This document shows, in pieces, positions 7,738 through 15,723 of a DNA stretch of 39,500 bases. Position 1 is the stretch's first letter. Each line of letters opens with the position of its first letter. Under the pieces are notes generated by a model that saw only the letters and a list, made by a program, of their open reading frames with translations, was not told where the DNA came from and searched no databases. This DNA is from an uncultured Spirochaetaceae bacterium (GTDB lineage Bacteria; Spirochaetota; Spirochaetia; Sphaerochaetales; Sphaerochaetaceae): positions 1-39,500 of the forward strand of contig CALXLT010000049.1 of the NCBI GenBank assembly GCA_944389275.1, given 5' to 3'. Made by a program: the position numbers and the translations under genes.

Positions 7738-7850
7738 ATGCAGGCGCGTCCTGCATGCTGTAGCATATAGGCAGGATCAGGGCCTCCAATGGATCCAGGC
7801 CCAAAGAATAAGCATAAGGAGAGGGACTGGAGGAAAAGTCCCTCTTTTTA
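7738..7850 (+). terminator. tetR terminator preceded by two hairpins
   Basis: A stem AGGGACT (7823-7829) pairs with AGTCCCT (7838-7844) and is followed by a C and a run of T: a standard intrinsic terminator for tetR. Two further hairpins lie upstream: ATGCAGG/CCTGCAT (7738-7756) and GGGCCT/AGGCCC (7780-7802). They could be extended 3' UTR structure. I see no known riboswitch motif. Confidence 0.7.
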
Positions 7851-7854
7851 ATCG

Positions 7855-7883
7855 TTGGAAATTCCAGGATTCGGGCGTATCAT
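7855..7883 (+). promoter_or_regulatory. Promoter of second MATE gene
   Basis: TTGGAA (7855-7860), an exact 17-base spacer and TATCAT (7878-7883) lie just after the tetR terminator. The -10 ends seven bases before the ATG at 7891, which has no ribosome binding site. No TetR-type palindrome like that at 7136-7153 is visible here. Confidence 0.45.
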
Positions 7884-7890
7884 CACTGAT

Positions 7891-9276
7891 ATGAGCCGCT
7901 CATTTGAGATAGACATGTGCTCGGGGCCCCTCGTCTCGAAGATCCTGCAGTTCTCGATCCCACTTATGCTATCAGGCATACTCCAGCTCCTGTTCAACGC
8001 CGCAGATATCATAGTCGTAGGCCAGTTCACCGGAAGCGCCGCGATGGCAGCAGTCGGTTCCACCAGCTCGCTGAATAACCTGATAATCAATATATTCATC
8101 GGGCTATCGCTCGGAAGCAGCGTGCTGATGGCAAGGTACTATGGAGCGAGGGACACGGAGGACATACACCAGCTTGTCCACACCTCGATAATGCTCTCCC
8201 TCATCTCAGGCGCGGGCCTCATAGTCATCGGGACGGCCCTGGCAAGGCCGCTGCTGGAACTGATGGGAACGCCGCATGACGTGATTGACCAGGCCGTGCT
8301 CTATATGAGGATAATCTTCCTTGGCATGCCGGCCCTCATGACATATAACTTCGGGGCGGGCATACTCAGGGCCATCGGAGACACGAAGAGGCCACTCGCG
8401 TTCCTGTTCGTCGCGGGTGTCGTGAATGTCATACTCAACCTCTTCTTCGTCATCGTTTTCGGCCTCGGGGTCGCGGGCGTCGCGATCGCCACGATAATCT
8501 CCCAGTACATATCCGCGTTCCTCGTCCTCAGATGCCTCATGAAGGATGATGCGCCATATAAGCTTGAGATCAGGAAGCTGAGGATGCATAGGCGCATGCT
8601 CATGCAGATCATACGCGTCGGGCTTCCCGCGGGCATCCAGAGCGCTGTCTTCAACATCTCCAACGTGCTCATCCAGTCCTCGATAAACTCCTTCGGCTCG
8701 ATTGCCGTCGCCGGCAACACCGCAGCGACGAACATCGAAGGCTTCGTGACGACATCGATGAACGCCATATACCAGGCCTCGACAAGCTTCACGAGCCAGA
8801 ACGTGGGAGCGGGGAACAAGGAGAGGATCGTGCCCGTGCTGCTCTCGTGCCTGAGCATCGTCGCTATTCTGGGAGCGGCACTAGGCTGGCTCGCGTTCCT
8901 CGGAGGAAGGTTCCTCCTGGGGATATACTCCTCTGATCCTGAGGTCATCGCGTATGGCATGAACCGCATGAGCGTGCTCTGCACCACATACTTCCTCTGC
9001 GGCATGATGGACACGACCTGCGGCTCGATAAGAGGTCTTGGATACTCCATCGCGCCGACGATCGTGTCGCTTGCGGGAGCGTGCGGGCTGCGGGTGCTCT
9101 GGATATACACGGTGTTCCGCCTTGACAGGACGCTCTACACGCTCTATATCTCCTACCCGATATCCTGGGCGATAACCTTCAGTGCCCACATCATCTGCTT
9201 CATCGTCTTCTTCCGCGCCTGGAAGGACGGAAACACGAGGAGGGCCAGGATCGCGCGGGCAGCGGCAAGGCATTGA
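7891..9276 (+). CDS. MATE-family multidrug exporter (second copy)
   Basis: The 461-residue membrane protein has the MATE double-bundle pattern: SKILQFSIPLMLSGILQLLF near the N-terminus with ADIIVVGQFTGSAAMAAVGS, and a second related half near residue 245 (RVGLPAGIQSAVFNISN). It belongs to the DinF/NorM-like type that exports cationic compounds using an ion gradient. I chose the ATG at 7891, giving the usual short N-terminus ending in a CSGPLVSKIL-like motif. An in-frame TTG at 7855 would run into the promoter. Only the DUF-free MATE domain is present. Its position after tetR suggests shared control, but it has its own promoter, so regulation by that TetR is only likely. Confidence 0.92.
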   Translation: MSRSFEIDMCSGPLVSKILQFSIPLMLSGILQLLFNAADIIVVGQFTGSAAMAAVGSTSSLNNLIINIFIGLSLGSSVLMARYYGARDTEDIHQLVHTSIMLSLISGAGLIVIGTALARPLLELMGTPHDVIDQAVLYMRIIFLGMPALMTYNFGAGILRAIGDTKRPLAFLFVAGVVNVILNLFFVIVFGLGVAGVAIATIISQYISAFLVLRCLMKDDAPYKLEIRKLRMHRRMLMQIIRVGLPAGIQSAVFNISNVLIQSSINSFGSIAVAGNTAATNIEGFVTTSMNAIYQASTSFTSQNVGAGNKERIVPVLLSCLSIVAILGAALGWLAFLGGRFLLGIYSSDPEVIAYGMNRMSVLCTTYFLCGMMDTTCGSIRGLGYSIAPTIVSLAGACGLRVLWIYTVFRLDRTLYTLYISYPISWAITFSAHIICFIVFFRAWKDGNTRRARIARAAARH

Positions 9277-9304
9277 GAAAAGATGGTTCTGCTTGTAAGG
9301 AAAA

Positions 9305-9395
9305 TTGCGAAGCAGAAGGCAAAACAGCCACACTTCTAAATTATTTTGCGAAGTATAGGATAAAACGTCATTACTTCTAAATAATCTTGCGAAGT
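9305..9395. repeat. Diverged 41-bp tandem repeat between MATE gene and argS
   Basis: The octamer TTGCGAAG recurs at 9305, 9346 and 9387, exactly 41 bases apart each time. The strongest part is a 23-base core at 9332-9354 and 9373-9395 that starts ACTTCTAAAT and ends TTGCGAAGT. Its ends, ACTTC and GAAGT, are inverted. The copies have diverged between cores. It is not transcribed as an obvious gene and does not resemble a CRISPR array. It recalls the short repeats beside the DUF4143 ATPase promoters in this window. Confidence 0.65.
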
Positions 9396-9424
9396 GGACA
9401 GGGGCTTTCTCATTTGCCGAGACA

Positions 9425-9449
9425 GAGAAAAGGCCTGCCGGAGCAGGCC
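9425..9449 (-). terminator. argS intrinsic terminator
   Basis: Read on the minus strand, GGCCTGC and GCAGGCC form a seven-pair stem with a four-base loop (9432-9449), followed by TTTTCTC. It begins seven bases after the argS stop codon. Confidence 0.85.
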
Positions 9450-9455
9450 ACGCTG

Positions 9456-11243
9456 TCACATCGATTCCAGATAAGGTATTCCCAAGAGGAGGAATCCGTT
9501 CTTCATCATCTGCAGAAGGGCCCTCGCGAGCTTTATGCGCGTCACTGAAAGCTCCTTCGTCTCAGCCTTGAGTATCTGGTTGTCATGGTAGTAATGGCTG
9601 AACGTCTTCGCGCTGTCGTAGAGGGCCGCAGCGATTATAGACGGATCATAGCCATCCGCGGCCTTCCTCACGGCCTCCGGGAAGTCCGCGATAGCCTTGA
9701 GAAGGGTCTTCTCATCCTCGTTCACCAACAGCCTTCCATCGCTTTCGGCACCCTCAAAGCTCTCCTTCTCGGCCTCGGCCTTGCGGAGTATCGAGGAGAT
9801 ACGCGCGGCCGTGTACTGGAGATAAGGGCCAGTGTTGCCGCTGAAGGAGATGGACTCCTTCGGGTTGAAGACCATGTCACGCTGCGGCTGGACCTGCAGA
9901 AGGTAGTAATTGAGGGCTCCAAGCGCGATCTTCCTCGCCGTCTCGTCGACATCGCCTACCTCGTTCTCCCTGCCTTTCTCGATTATCTCGGCGCGGGCGA
10001 GGGCCGAAAGCTCGGACAGAAGGTCATCGGCATCAACGACGGTCCCCTCGCGACTCTTCATCTTCCCCTCAGGGAGGTTCACCATGCCATACGCGAGGTG
10101 ATGAAGCTCATCAGCCCACTTATAGCCAAGAAGGCCCAGGATGTAGAAAAGGACCTTGAAGTGGTAGTTCTGCTCGGTTGCAACGACATAGATGAGGCTA
10201 TCGAAAGGCCAGTCCTCATGGCGGCGCACCGCTGTCCCGATATCCTGCGTGATGTAGAGCGTCGTGCCGTCACGGCGGAGAAGGACCTTCTTGTCCAGCC
10301 CTATAGGCGCGAGATCGACCTGCACGGATCCATCCTCCTCCTTCTTGAAGACACCGAGATCCAGTCCTCTCATGACCTCTCCGCGGCCAAGCTTGTATGT
10401 CTCGCTCTCGTAATAGAGCTTATCGAAGGAGATTCCCATGTTCCTATAGCTCTCGAAGAGTCCATCAAGCGTCCACTTGTTCATCTTCTCCCATAGCTCG
10501 CGGACCTCGCTGTCCCCGGCCTCCCATGCCCTGAGCATGGCCTGGGCCTCAGCGTCCGGATCGACAAAGGATGGATCGCTGGCTATATCAGGATTGGCTT
10601 TCCTGGCCTCCTCAACCTCCTTCTCCCACTGCGCGAACCTGACGTAGTAGCGGCCGACGAAGTGATCTCCCTTCTCCCCTGTGGACTCAGGGGTCTCGCC
10701 GTTGCCGAACATCCTGTATGCCAGCATCGACTTGCAGATATGAACGCCGCGGTTGTTGATGAGGTTGACCTTCATCACGTCAGCCCCCGTCGCCTTTATG
10801 AGCTGGGACACGGCTTCACCGAGCGAGTCATTGCGCATATGCCCGAGATGAAGCGGCTTGTTGGTATTCGGGCAGGAGAACTCGATCATGACCTTGCGTC
10901 CCTTGCCGCTGTCGTTCCTGCCGTAGCTGTCGCCGCTCTCCATGACGCTTGAGAGTATGGAATCGGCCATCGCGGGGATATCGAAGCGGATATTGAGATA
11001 CGGGCCAGTAGGTATCATCACGCCCGCCGGGTGCTCCGTCATGCGCTCAGCTATATCGGAAGCGATCGCAGCCGGCGCCTTATGGGCAAGCTTCGAGTAT
11101 GGGAACATCGGGAAAGCAGCGTCTCCCATATCAGGCTTCGGAGGCTGTCCGATTGACAGCTCCGGGATATCATCAGTCGAAAGGTAGGAGCGAAGCTCCT
11201 TCTCTATTGCCTTCTTCCACTCATTCTTAAGCTCATTAAGCAT
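9456..11243 (-). CDS. argS: Arginyl-tRNA synthetase
   Basis: This class I synthetase charges tRNA-Arg with arginine. The 595 residues include the N-terminal additional domain (about 1-100), the catalytic core with the HIGH-type motif HLGH (132-135, in NTNKPLHLGHMRND), and the KMSKS equivalent GKMKSREG, here KMxSR. The C-terminal all-alpha DALR-type domain ends in LGIPYLESM. The SREGTVVDADDLL segment is typical of ArgRS. The ATG at 11243 is preceded by GAGGT at suitable spacing. It is 42 bases downstream of birA on the same strand. A TATAGT in that gap may give it its own promoter. It ends in a strong terminator. Confidence 0.97.
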   Translation of the reverse strand: MLNELKNEWKKAIEKELRSYLSTDDIPELSIGQPPKPDMGDAAFPMFPYSKLAHKAPAAIASDIAERMTEHPAGVMIPTGPYLNIRFDIPAMADSILSSVMESGDSYGRNDSGKGRKVMIEFSCPNTNKPLHLGHMRNDSLGEAVSQLIKATGADVMKVNLINNRGVHICKSMLAYRMFGNGETPESTGEKGDHFVGRYYVRFAQWEKEVEEARKANPDIASDPSFVDPDAEAQAMLRAWEAGDSEVRELWEKMNKWTLDGLFESYRNMGISFDKLYYESETYKLGRGEVMRGLDLGVFKKEEDGSVQVDLAPIGLDKKVLLRRDGTTLYITQDIGTAVRRHEDWPFDSLIYVVATEQNYHFKVLFYILGLLGYKWADELHHLAYGMVNLPEGKMKSREGTVVDADDLLSELSALARAEIIEKGRENEVGDVDETARKIALGALNYYLLQVQPQRDMVFNPKESISFSGNTGPYLQYTAARISSILRKAEAEKESFEGAESDGRLLVNEDEKTLLKAIADFPEAVRKAADGYDPSIIAAALYDSAKTFSHYYHDNQILKAETKELSVTRIKLARALLQMMKNGFLLLGIPYLESM

Positions 11244-11285
11244 ACGTTACCTCGGGAAACACTATATAGACAAATGAAAGCTCTC

Positions 11286-12230
11286 TCAAGCTTTGGGAAA
11301 TCTTATCGAGACCTCTCCTGAGGATAGCGCCTCACGCTCCCCGCCGGGATACTCGATGAGAAGGTGTCCGCTCTCATCAAGGCCATAGGCGTGGCCGCTT
11401 CGCTCATGGCCGGCCTTTATCACCGTGACATCCATGCCGATGACAAAGCACTTCGCCCTATACTCGCCGATGAAGTCAGAGCCCTGGAGGGCCAAGAGCT
11501 CCTTAGTGACCTCCGCCGCCACCTCCGCGCGGGTAAGCGGGGATGAGCCCTCGTATATGAAGCCCATCTTATCCTTCAGCTCTATCGGTATGGATGAGCT
11601 CTGCCCTGAGAGGTTGATGCCTATGCCGACTATAGCCTTATCAAGTCCGCCAAGTTCCATGTTGACGATTCCCTCCGTGAGGATACCGACGACCTTCTTT
11701 CCCCCGACGTAGATGTCATTGACCCATTTGATCGCCGTGGAAAGCCCCGTGAGGCGCTCGATCACGCGCGACGCGGCAAGGGACGCGGATATGGTGAGAA
11801 GATCCGGGGATGGGATATCAGAGCCGGGGATCACGACAGAGAAATATACCCCGCCCTTAGGGGAGAAGAACGAGCGTCCAAGCCTTCCCCTGCCCCCTTC
11901 CTGGGTCTCGGCTATGACGGCAAACGGAGCCTCGGCGCCCCTGTTCAACAGGTCCTTGGCGTCGATCATCGTCGATACCGAGTCCTTTGCCTCATAGGCC
12001 GGGATCGGGAAAAGATCCTCAAGAACAGCTGAAGAGAGGACATCAGCCTTCTCCAGCGCGTAGCCGACACCCTTCTGCGTTGATATCACGACACCCTCGT
12101 CCTGAAGCTGGGAGACAGCCTTGGAGACAGCCATCCTCGAGCATGACAGCATGTCCGCGATCTCCTGGCCTGAGACAGTGGATCCTTTATGGCCCAGAAG
12201 CATCCTTAGAACTTCATCCTTTACAAGCAT
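11286..12230 (-). CDS. birA: Bifunctional biotin protein ligase / biotin repressor
   Basis: BirA attaches biotin to carboxylase carrier proteins and, in this long form, also represses biotin genes. The 314 residues begin with a winged helix domain (GQEIADMLSCSRMAVSKAVS, about 21-40). The ligase follows, with the biotinyl-AMP loop GRGRLGRSF and the motif KWVNDIYVGGKKVVGIL. A small C-terminal SH3-like domain ends the protein. No biotin synthesis genes lie in this window, so the operator targets are elsewhere. The ATG at 12230 has no ribosome binding site, but TACAAT (12237-12242) ends six bases upstream. It is divergent from a DUF4143 ATPase gene. Confidence 0.95.
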   Translation of the reverse strand: MLVKDEVLRMLLGHKGSTVSGQEIADMLSCSRMAVSKAVSQLQDEGVVISTQKGVGYALEKADVLSSAVLEDLFPIPAYEAKDSVSTMIDAKDLLNRGAEAPFAVIAETQEGGRGRLGRSFFSPKGGVYFSVVIPGSDIPSPDLLTISASLAASRVIERLTGLSTAIKWVNDIYVGGKKVVGILTEGIVNMELGGLDKAIVGIGINLSGQSSSIPIELKDKMGFIYEGSSPLTRAEVAAEVTKELLALQGSDFIGEYRAKCFVIGMDVTVIKAGHERSGHAYGLDESGHLLIEYPGGEREALSSGEVSIRFPKA

Positions 12231-12236
12231 GGCTTT

Positions 12237-12242
12237 ATTGTA
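12237..12242 (-). promoter_or_regulatory. birA -10 element, leaderless position
   Basis: TACAAT matches the -10 consensus at five of six positions and ends six bases before the birA ATG. The -35 region is poor. Confidence 0.35.
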
Positions 12243-12277
12243 CCCGATTGCATGGATATTGACATCAGCACATAAAC

Positions 12278-12341
12278 TCGGGATTTTTCCTGAAAATTCC
12301 TAGTCTTATTCGGAATTTTTGGATATAATTCCGATTAAAGG
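12278..12341 (+). repeat. 32-bp imperfect direct repeat and inverted repeat at ATPase copy 2 promoter
   Basis: Two related segments begin TCGGGATTTTT (12278) and TCGGAATTTTT (12310), 32 bases apart, and both end in AATTCC. The second contains perfect inverted arms TCGGAAT (12310-12316) and ATTCCGA (12328-12334) enclosing most of a consensus TATAAT (12324-12329). This looks like an operator laid over the -10 of the downstream ATPase gene. Confidence 0.5.
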
Positions 12342-12348
12342 TGGCAAT

Positions 12349-13509
12349 ATGGAATACATAAGAAGAGCACTTGATATCCAAAACCTGCTAGAGGAAAGCT
12401 CTCTTTTCCTATTCGGCCCGAGGATGACAGGAAAGACTTCATATATCGAGAATGAGCTTCAGAAGAAAGCGATTCTCTCACTCACTTTCCTTGATGGTGA
12501 CACTCTTGATGCATTCCGACGCAATCCTGTGCTTCTGAGATCGATGCTGAATGGAAAGACTGAAGGCTTTGTCATCGTCGATGAGGTGCAGCTTTTTCCT
12601 CCAGTGCTTCGCGATATACAGCATATCATGACCCATAGTGATATCCAGTTCCTACTCACAGGATCCAGCGCGAGAAAGCTGAAGAAGAGCGGAAGCAACC
12701 TCCTTGGAGGAAGGGCTGGAATAGTCTCGATGCATCCTTTTGTATGGAAGGAAATCCGGGACAGGAATCCGGATCTCGATTCCATATTTGCAACCGGAAT
12801 GCTACCAAAGGCATTCATGGCAAAGACATATCAGACACAGCTCAGGAATTATATCAGAGGCTATCTCGATAATGAGATCGCAGCCGAAGGTGAAAGAAGA
12901 GATCTCACTGTCTTCAGCAGCTTCCTCGCTTTTGCTGCTAGTGAGAATACCGAGCTGATGAACTTCTCGAATGTGTCCAGGGATATCGGGATGTCTGCAG
13001 ACACCATCAAAGAGTGGTATCAGATACTTGTGGACACCTTCATCGGCTACTATCTCAGACCATACAGGAAAGGTTCGAAACGAATACCTGTAAATACTTC
13101 GAAGTTCTATTTCTTCGATGTGGGGGTTGCGAGAACCGCGGCTAGGATGCCTGTTCCAACAGAAACAATGACAGAGTATGGAAAGATGTTCGAGAACTAC
13201 ATCTTCATGGAACTCAAGGCCTATATCGACTACAACATGACAGATGACGAGCTATACTTCTGGCGCACCCGTGAAGGCTATGAGGTTGACTTTGTAATCG
13301 AGAACAAAGCTGCCATTGAAGTGAAGACAGCGAAGAACATTACGGGCAAGGAACTCAAGGGCCTTAGGGCATTCAAGGAAGAGAATGCCGTGAAGGATTA
13401 CATCATCGTATGCCGCGAGCTTTTCGAACGCAGAACAGATGACGGAATCAGGATAATGCCTTGGAAGCTATTCCTTGAGGAGCTTTGGAACAACAAAATA
13501 TTCCAATGA
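12349..13509 (+). CDS. AAA ATPase with C-terminal DUF4143 domain (copy 2)
   Basis: The 386-residue protein has Walker A FGPRMTGKTSY (about residues 22-32) and Walker B FVIVDEVQLFP, followed by a sensor-like LLTGSSARKLK. The DUF4143 half ends with EVDFVIENKAAIEVKTAKN, a nuclease-like E-D-ExK arrangement common in this family and of unproven activity. It is shorter than copies 1 and 3 and clearly diverged from them. The ATG at 12349 has AAGGTGG upstream; the in-frame TTG at 12319 overlaps the promoter and is rejected. It is a single gene, divergent from birA and followed by cysE. Its function in this family is unknown. Confidence 0.88.
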   Translation: MEYIRRALDIQNLLEESSLFLFGPRMTGKTSYIENELQKKAILSLTFLDGDTLDAFRRNPVLLRSMLNGKTEGFVIVDEVQLFPPVLRDIQHIMTHSDIQFLLTGSSARKLKKSGSNLLGGRAGIVSMHPFVWKEIRDRNPDLDSIFATGMLPKAFMAKTYQTQLRNYIRGYLDNEIAAEGERRDLTVFSSFLAFAASENTELMNFSNVSRDIGMSADTIKEWYQILVDTFIGYYLRPYRKGSKRIPVNTSKFYFFDVGVARTAARMPVPTETMTEYGKMFENYIFMELKAYIDYNMTDDELYFWRTREGYEVDFVIENKAAIEVKTAKNITGKELKGLRAFKEENAVKDYIIVCRELFERRTDDGIRIMPWKLFLEELWNNKIFQ

Positions 13510-13532
13510 CAATCCTTGCAAGCTCCAGAATA

Positions 13533-13561
13533 TTGGCTAAAGGATAGGAAGAGAGTAACAT
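13533..13561 (+). promoter_or_regulatory. cysE promoter
   Basis: TTGGCT (13533-13538), a 17-base spacer and TAACAT (13556-13561) lie just before the cysE ATG at 13569, leaving seven bases. The gene has no clear Shine-Dalgarno sequence. Confidence 0.4.
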
Positions 13562-13568
13562 CGCCGGT

Positions 13569-14465
13569 ATGAGAAACCCAGATGACTATCTTGATTCATT
13601 CCTCTCATCGTTCTCAAGGACGCAGAGGACTGGATTCACGCGGGGCGAGACATCGCTGCCGAAGATGAAGGATATAGAGACGCTTGAGGAGCAGTTCATG
13701 ATGCTCTTCTTCCCTGGCCATCAGGGCACAGGCAGCATCGAGAGCCTCTCGAAGGCTGTCAGGTACAACCTCGAGAAGACTGCAAGGCTCCTTTCTGACT
13801 CAATAAGGCTCTCCGTGAGATACGAGAACCCGGAGATGGGCGAAGGAGAGGCCGCGAGGATCTCTGACGAGCATGTCGAGGCGCTCCTGGACAACCTCGG
13901 AGCGATCAGGAAGATGCTCAAGAAGGACGCTGAGGCAGGATTCGAGGGAGACCCGGCCGCGCGCAACGTGCACGAGGTCATACTCTGCTATCCGTCGATG
14001 AGGGCGCTCACGGTCCACCGCGTCGCGTCATTCATGTTCCAGCGGGGCGTTCCCCTCGTGCCGCGCATGATGAGCGAGATAATCCACTCAAAGACAGGCA
14101 TAGACATCCATCCTGGAGCGAGGATCGGCGAGAGCTTCTTCATAGACCATGGAACGGGTGTCGTGATCGGCGAGACCACCATCATAGGCGATCACGTGAA
14201 GCTCTATCAGGGAGTTACGCTCGGCGCGCTCTCGATCCCCAAGCAGGGATGCGGGCAGCTTCTGGTCGGGGCGAAGAGGCATCCCACGATCGAGGACAAT
14301 GTCACGATCTACGCGAACGCGACGATCCTTGGGGATGTAACGATAGGACATGACTCCACGATAGCCTCGAACGCGTGGATCAAGGAGTCCATACCACCTG
14401 AGTCGCTTGTCATAACGCAGACGCCTGAGATAAAGGTCAGGCCAAAGAAGAGACTTCCACAGTGA
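13569..14465 (+). CDS. cysE: Serine O-acetyltransferase
   Basis: The enzyme transfers acetate from acetyl-CoA to serine, giving O-acetylserine for cysteine synthesis. The 298-residue protein has a long helical N-terminal domain (about 1-165) and a left-handed beta-helix of hexapeptide repeats. Catalytic D193-H194 lie in FFIDHGTGVVIGETTIIG. The segment HSKTGIDIHPGARIG precedes it, and KRHPTIEDNVTIYANATILG follows. The long N-terminus resembles the EpsC/SAT-type seen in several anaerobes rather than the short Bacillus form. The ATG at 13569 fits a leaderless start. The 3' end overlaps the convergent mtaB gene by 29 bases. No cysK is nearby. Confidence 0.92.
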   Translation: MRNPDDYLDSFLSSFSRTQRTGFTRGETSLPKMKDIETLEEQFMMLFFPGHQGTGSIESLSKAVRYNLEKTARLLSDSIRLSVRYENPEMGEGEAARISDEHVEALLDNLGAIRKMLKKDAEAGFEGDPAARNVHEVILCYPSMRALTVHRVASFMFQRGVPLVPRMMSEIIHSKTGIDIHPGARIGESFFIDHGTGVVIGETTIIGDHVKLYQGVTLGALSIPKQGCGQLLVGAKRHPTIEDNVTIYANATILGDVTIGHDSTIASNAWIKESIPPESLVITQTPEIKVRPKKRLPQ

Positions 14466-15723
14466 CAGGATCAACGCCTGTCACCCTTCCCCTGTATATA
14501 AAGCCCTTCACAAGGGCCCTTCCCTCAGGAAGGATTATCCTGGCCTTGAGGTAGTTGCCGGTGGTTCCCTCATCGCCTTCCTCAGCAAGCACCTCTGTCT
14601 CCTTCCCTATCTGGCGCGAGAGGTACTCCCTTCCCATCTCTGCAGAGAGCTTACGAAGCATCTCCGCCCTCTCATCCCTTATCCTCTCCTCAACCCTGTC
14701 ACGGGCCTTGTATAGAGCCGTGCCAGGACGCGGGGAGAACGGGAACACGTGCATGGCGGCGAAGCGGACACGAGACAGGAACGCGTAGCTTTCCTCCCAT
14801 TCCCTCTCGCCTTCCCCTGGAAGCCCCGCTATGACATCGCAGGCGATGAACGGGTCATCCTTTACCTTCCTCATCCTCTCGATGATGTACTCGACATGCT
14901 CCATCGGATAGACGCGGCCGACACGGCGAAGGACCGCGGGGGACGCTGACTGGATGGGAATATGGAAGTGAGGCTGCATGCGGCTGTCGGAGAGCGTATC
15001 AAGAAGACGTTCATCGACATGGTCAGGCTCCATCGAGGAAAGCCTTATGCGCATGTCGCTTCCAAGCCTTGAAAGAAGCTTCTCGACAAGCCCTCCAAGC
15101 CCATCCCCCTCATGGTCATACATAGTGAGGTTGACGCCCGTGAGCATTATCTCATGGAAGCCTTCAGCCTCTATGCGGAGCGCGCGCTCGACAACGGTAT
15201 CGGCATCAAGGGAGACAGACGGGCCGCGCGCTATCGTGGTGCGGCAATATCCGCAGCTGTTGTCACAGCCATCCTGCACCTTCAGATAGGCCCGGGAATG
15301 GTACTGGAACGAGGACGCGTCGAAGGCAAAGAGATCGGTGTTCCTGTCAGTGAACGAAAGGACCGCGTCATGAAGCGAGAGGCCGGACGAGATCGCGCTC
15401 CCTATATGCTGCGGCAGCGTTAATAGCGACGCCTTCTCCTTGAGGGAGAACACTGTGACACGGTCAGAGAGCGCCTTGACCTCCTCAGGGGAGAGTGCCG
15501 CATAGCACCCTGTCACTATGACCTCGCTGTCCTTGGCGAAGAGCCGGATCATACGCCTCGCCTTCTGCTCTGCCTTGGACGTGACGGTGCATGTATTCAC
15601 GATCACGAGATCCGCGTGCCTGGGATCGGTGACGGAGAAGCCCGCGTTCTTGAAATGCTCTGCGATCGCCTCGCTCTCAGCCTGGTTCAGGCGGCAGCCG
15701 AGGGTATAGACGGAGACGTTCAA
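14437..15723 (-). CDS. mtaB: tRNA t6A37 methylthiotransferase MtaB
   Basis: This radical-SAM enzyme adds a methylthio group to t6A at position 37 of tRNAs reading ANN codons. In the 428 residues the N-terminal cluster-binding cysteines C10, C45 and C73 are present (TLGCRLNQAES, VNTCTVT, VTGCYA). The radical-SAM triad C153-C157-C160 lies in DGCDNSCGYC, and a C-terminal TRAM-like region follows. MtaB is preferred over MiaB because of TLGCRLNQAES and the short spacing. The start is a TTG at 15723 with GGAGG-rich sequence upstream. It shares four bases with the tyrA stop (TTGA), so translation is coupled. It is last in a four-gene minus-strand cluster and overlaps cysE tail to tail. Confidence 0.92.
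   Translation of the reverse strand: MNVSVYTLGCRLNQAESEAIAEHFKNAGFSVTDPRHADLVIVNTCTVTSKAEQKARRMIRLFAKDSEVIVTGCYAALSPEEVKALSDRVTVFSLKEKASLLTLPQHIGSAISSGLSLHDAVLSFTDRNTDLFAFDASSFQYHSRAYLKVQDGCDNSCGYCRTTIARGPSVSLDADTVVERALRIEAEGFHEIMLTGVNLTMYDHEGDGLGGLVEKLLSRLGSDMRIRLSSMEPDHVDERLLDTLSDSRMQPHFHIPIQSASPAVLRRVGRVYPMEHVEYIIERMRKVKDDPFIACDVIAGLPGEGEREWEESYAFLSRVRFAAMHVFPFSPRPGTALYKARDRVEERIRDERAEMLRKLSAEMGREYLSRQIGKETEVLAEEGDEGTTGNYLKARIILPEGRALVKGFIYRGRVTGVDPVTVEVSSLA

Noticed and set aside
7717..7850. Riboswitch controlling the second MATE gene
   Set aside because: Hairpins are present, but I find no guanidine or other known aptamer motif. The terminator is better explained as the end of tetR, and the MATE gene has its own promoter after it.
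8301..9110. 269-codon open frame opposite the second MATE gene
   Set aside because: Antisense shadow of membrane-protein codons.
9305..9395. CRISPR array
   Set aside because: Repeat cores diverge, intervals are related to one another rather than unique, there are too few units, and no cas genes are present.
8881..9459. Open frame running from the MATE gene through the 41-bp repeats
   Set aside because: Antisense to the MATE gene, and its other half only translates the repeats.
9585..10496. 303-codon open frame opposite argS
   Set aside because: It is antisense to a certain argS gene, lacks domain features, and reflects codon bias of the true strand.
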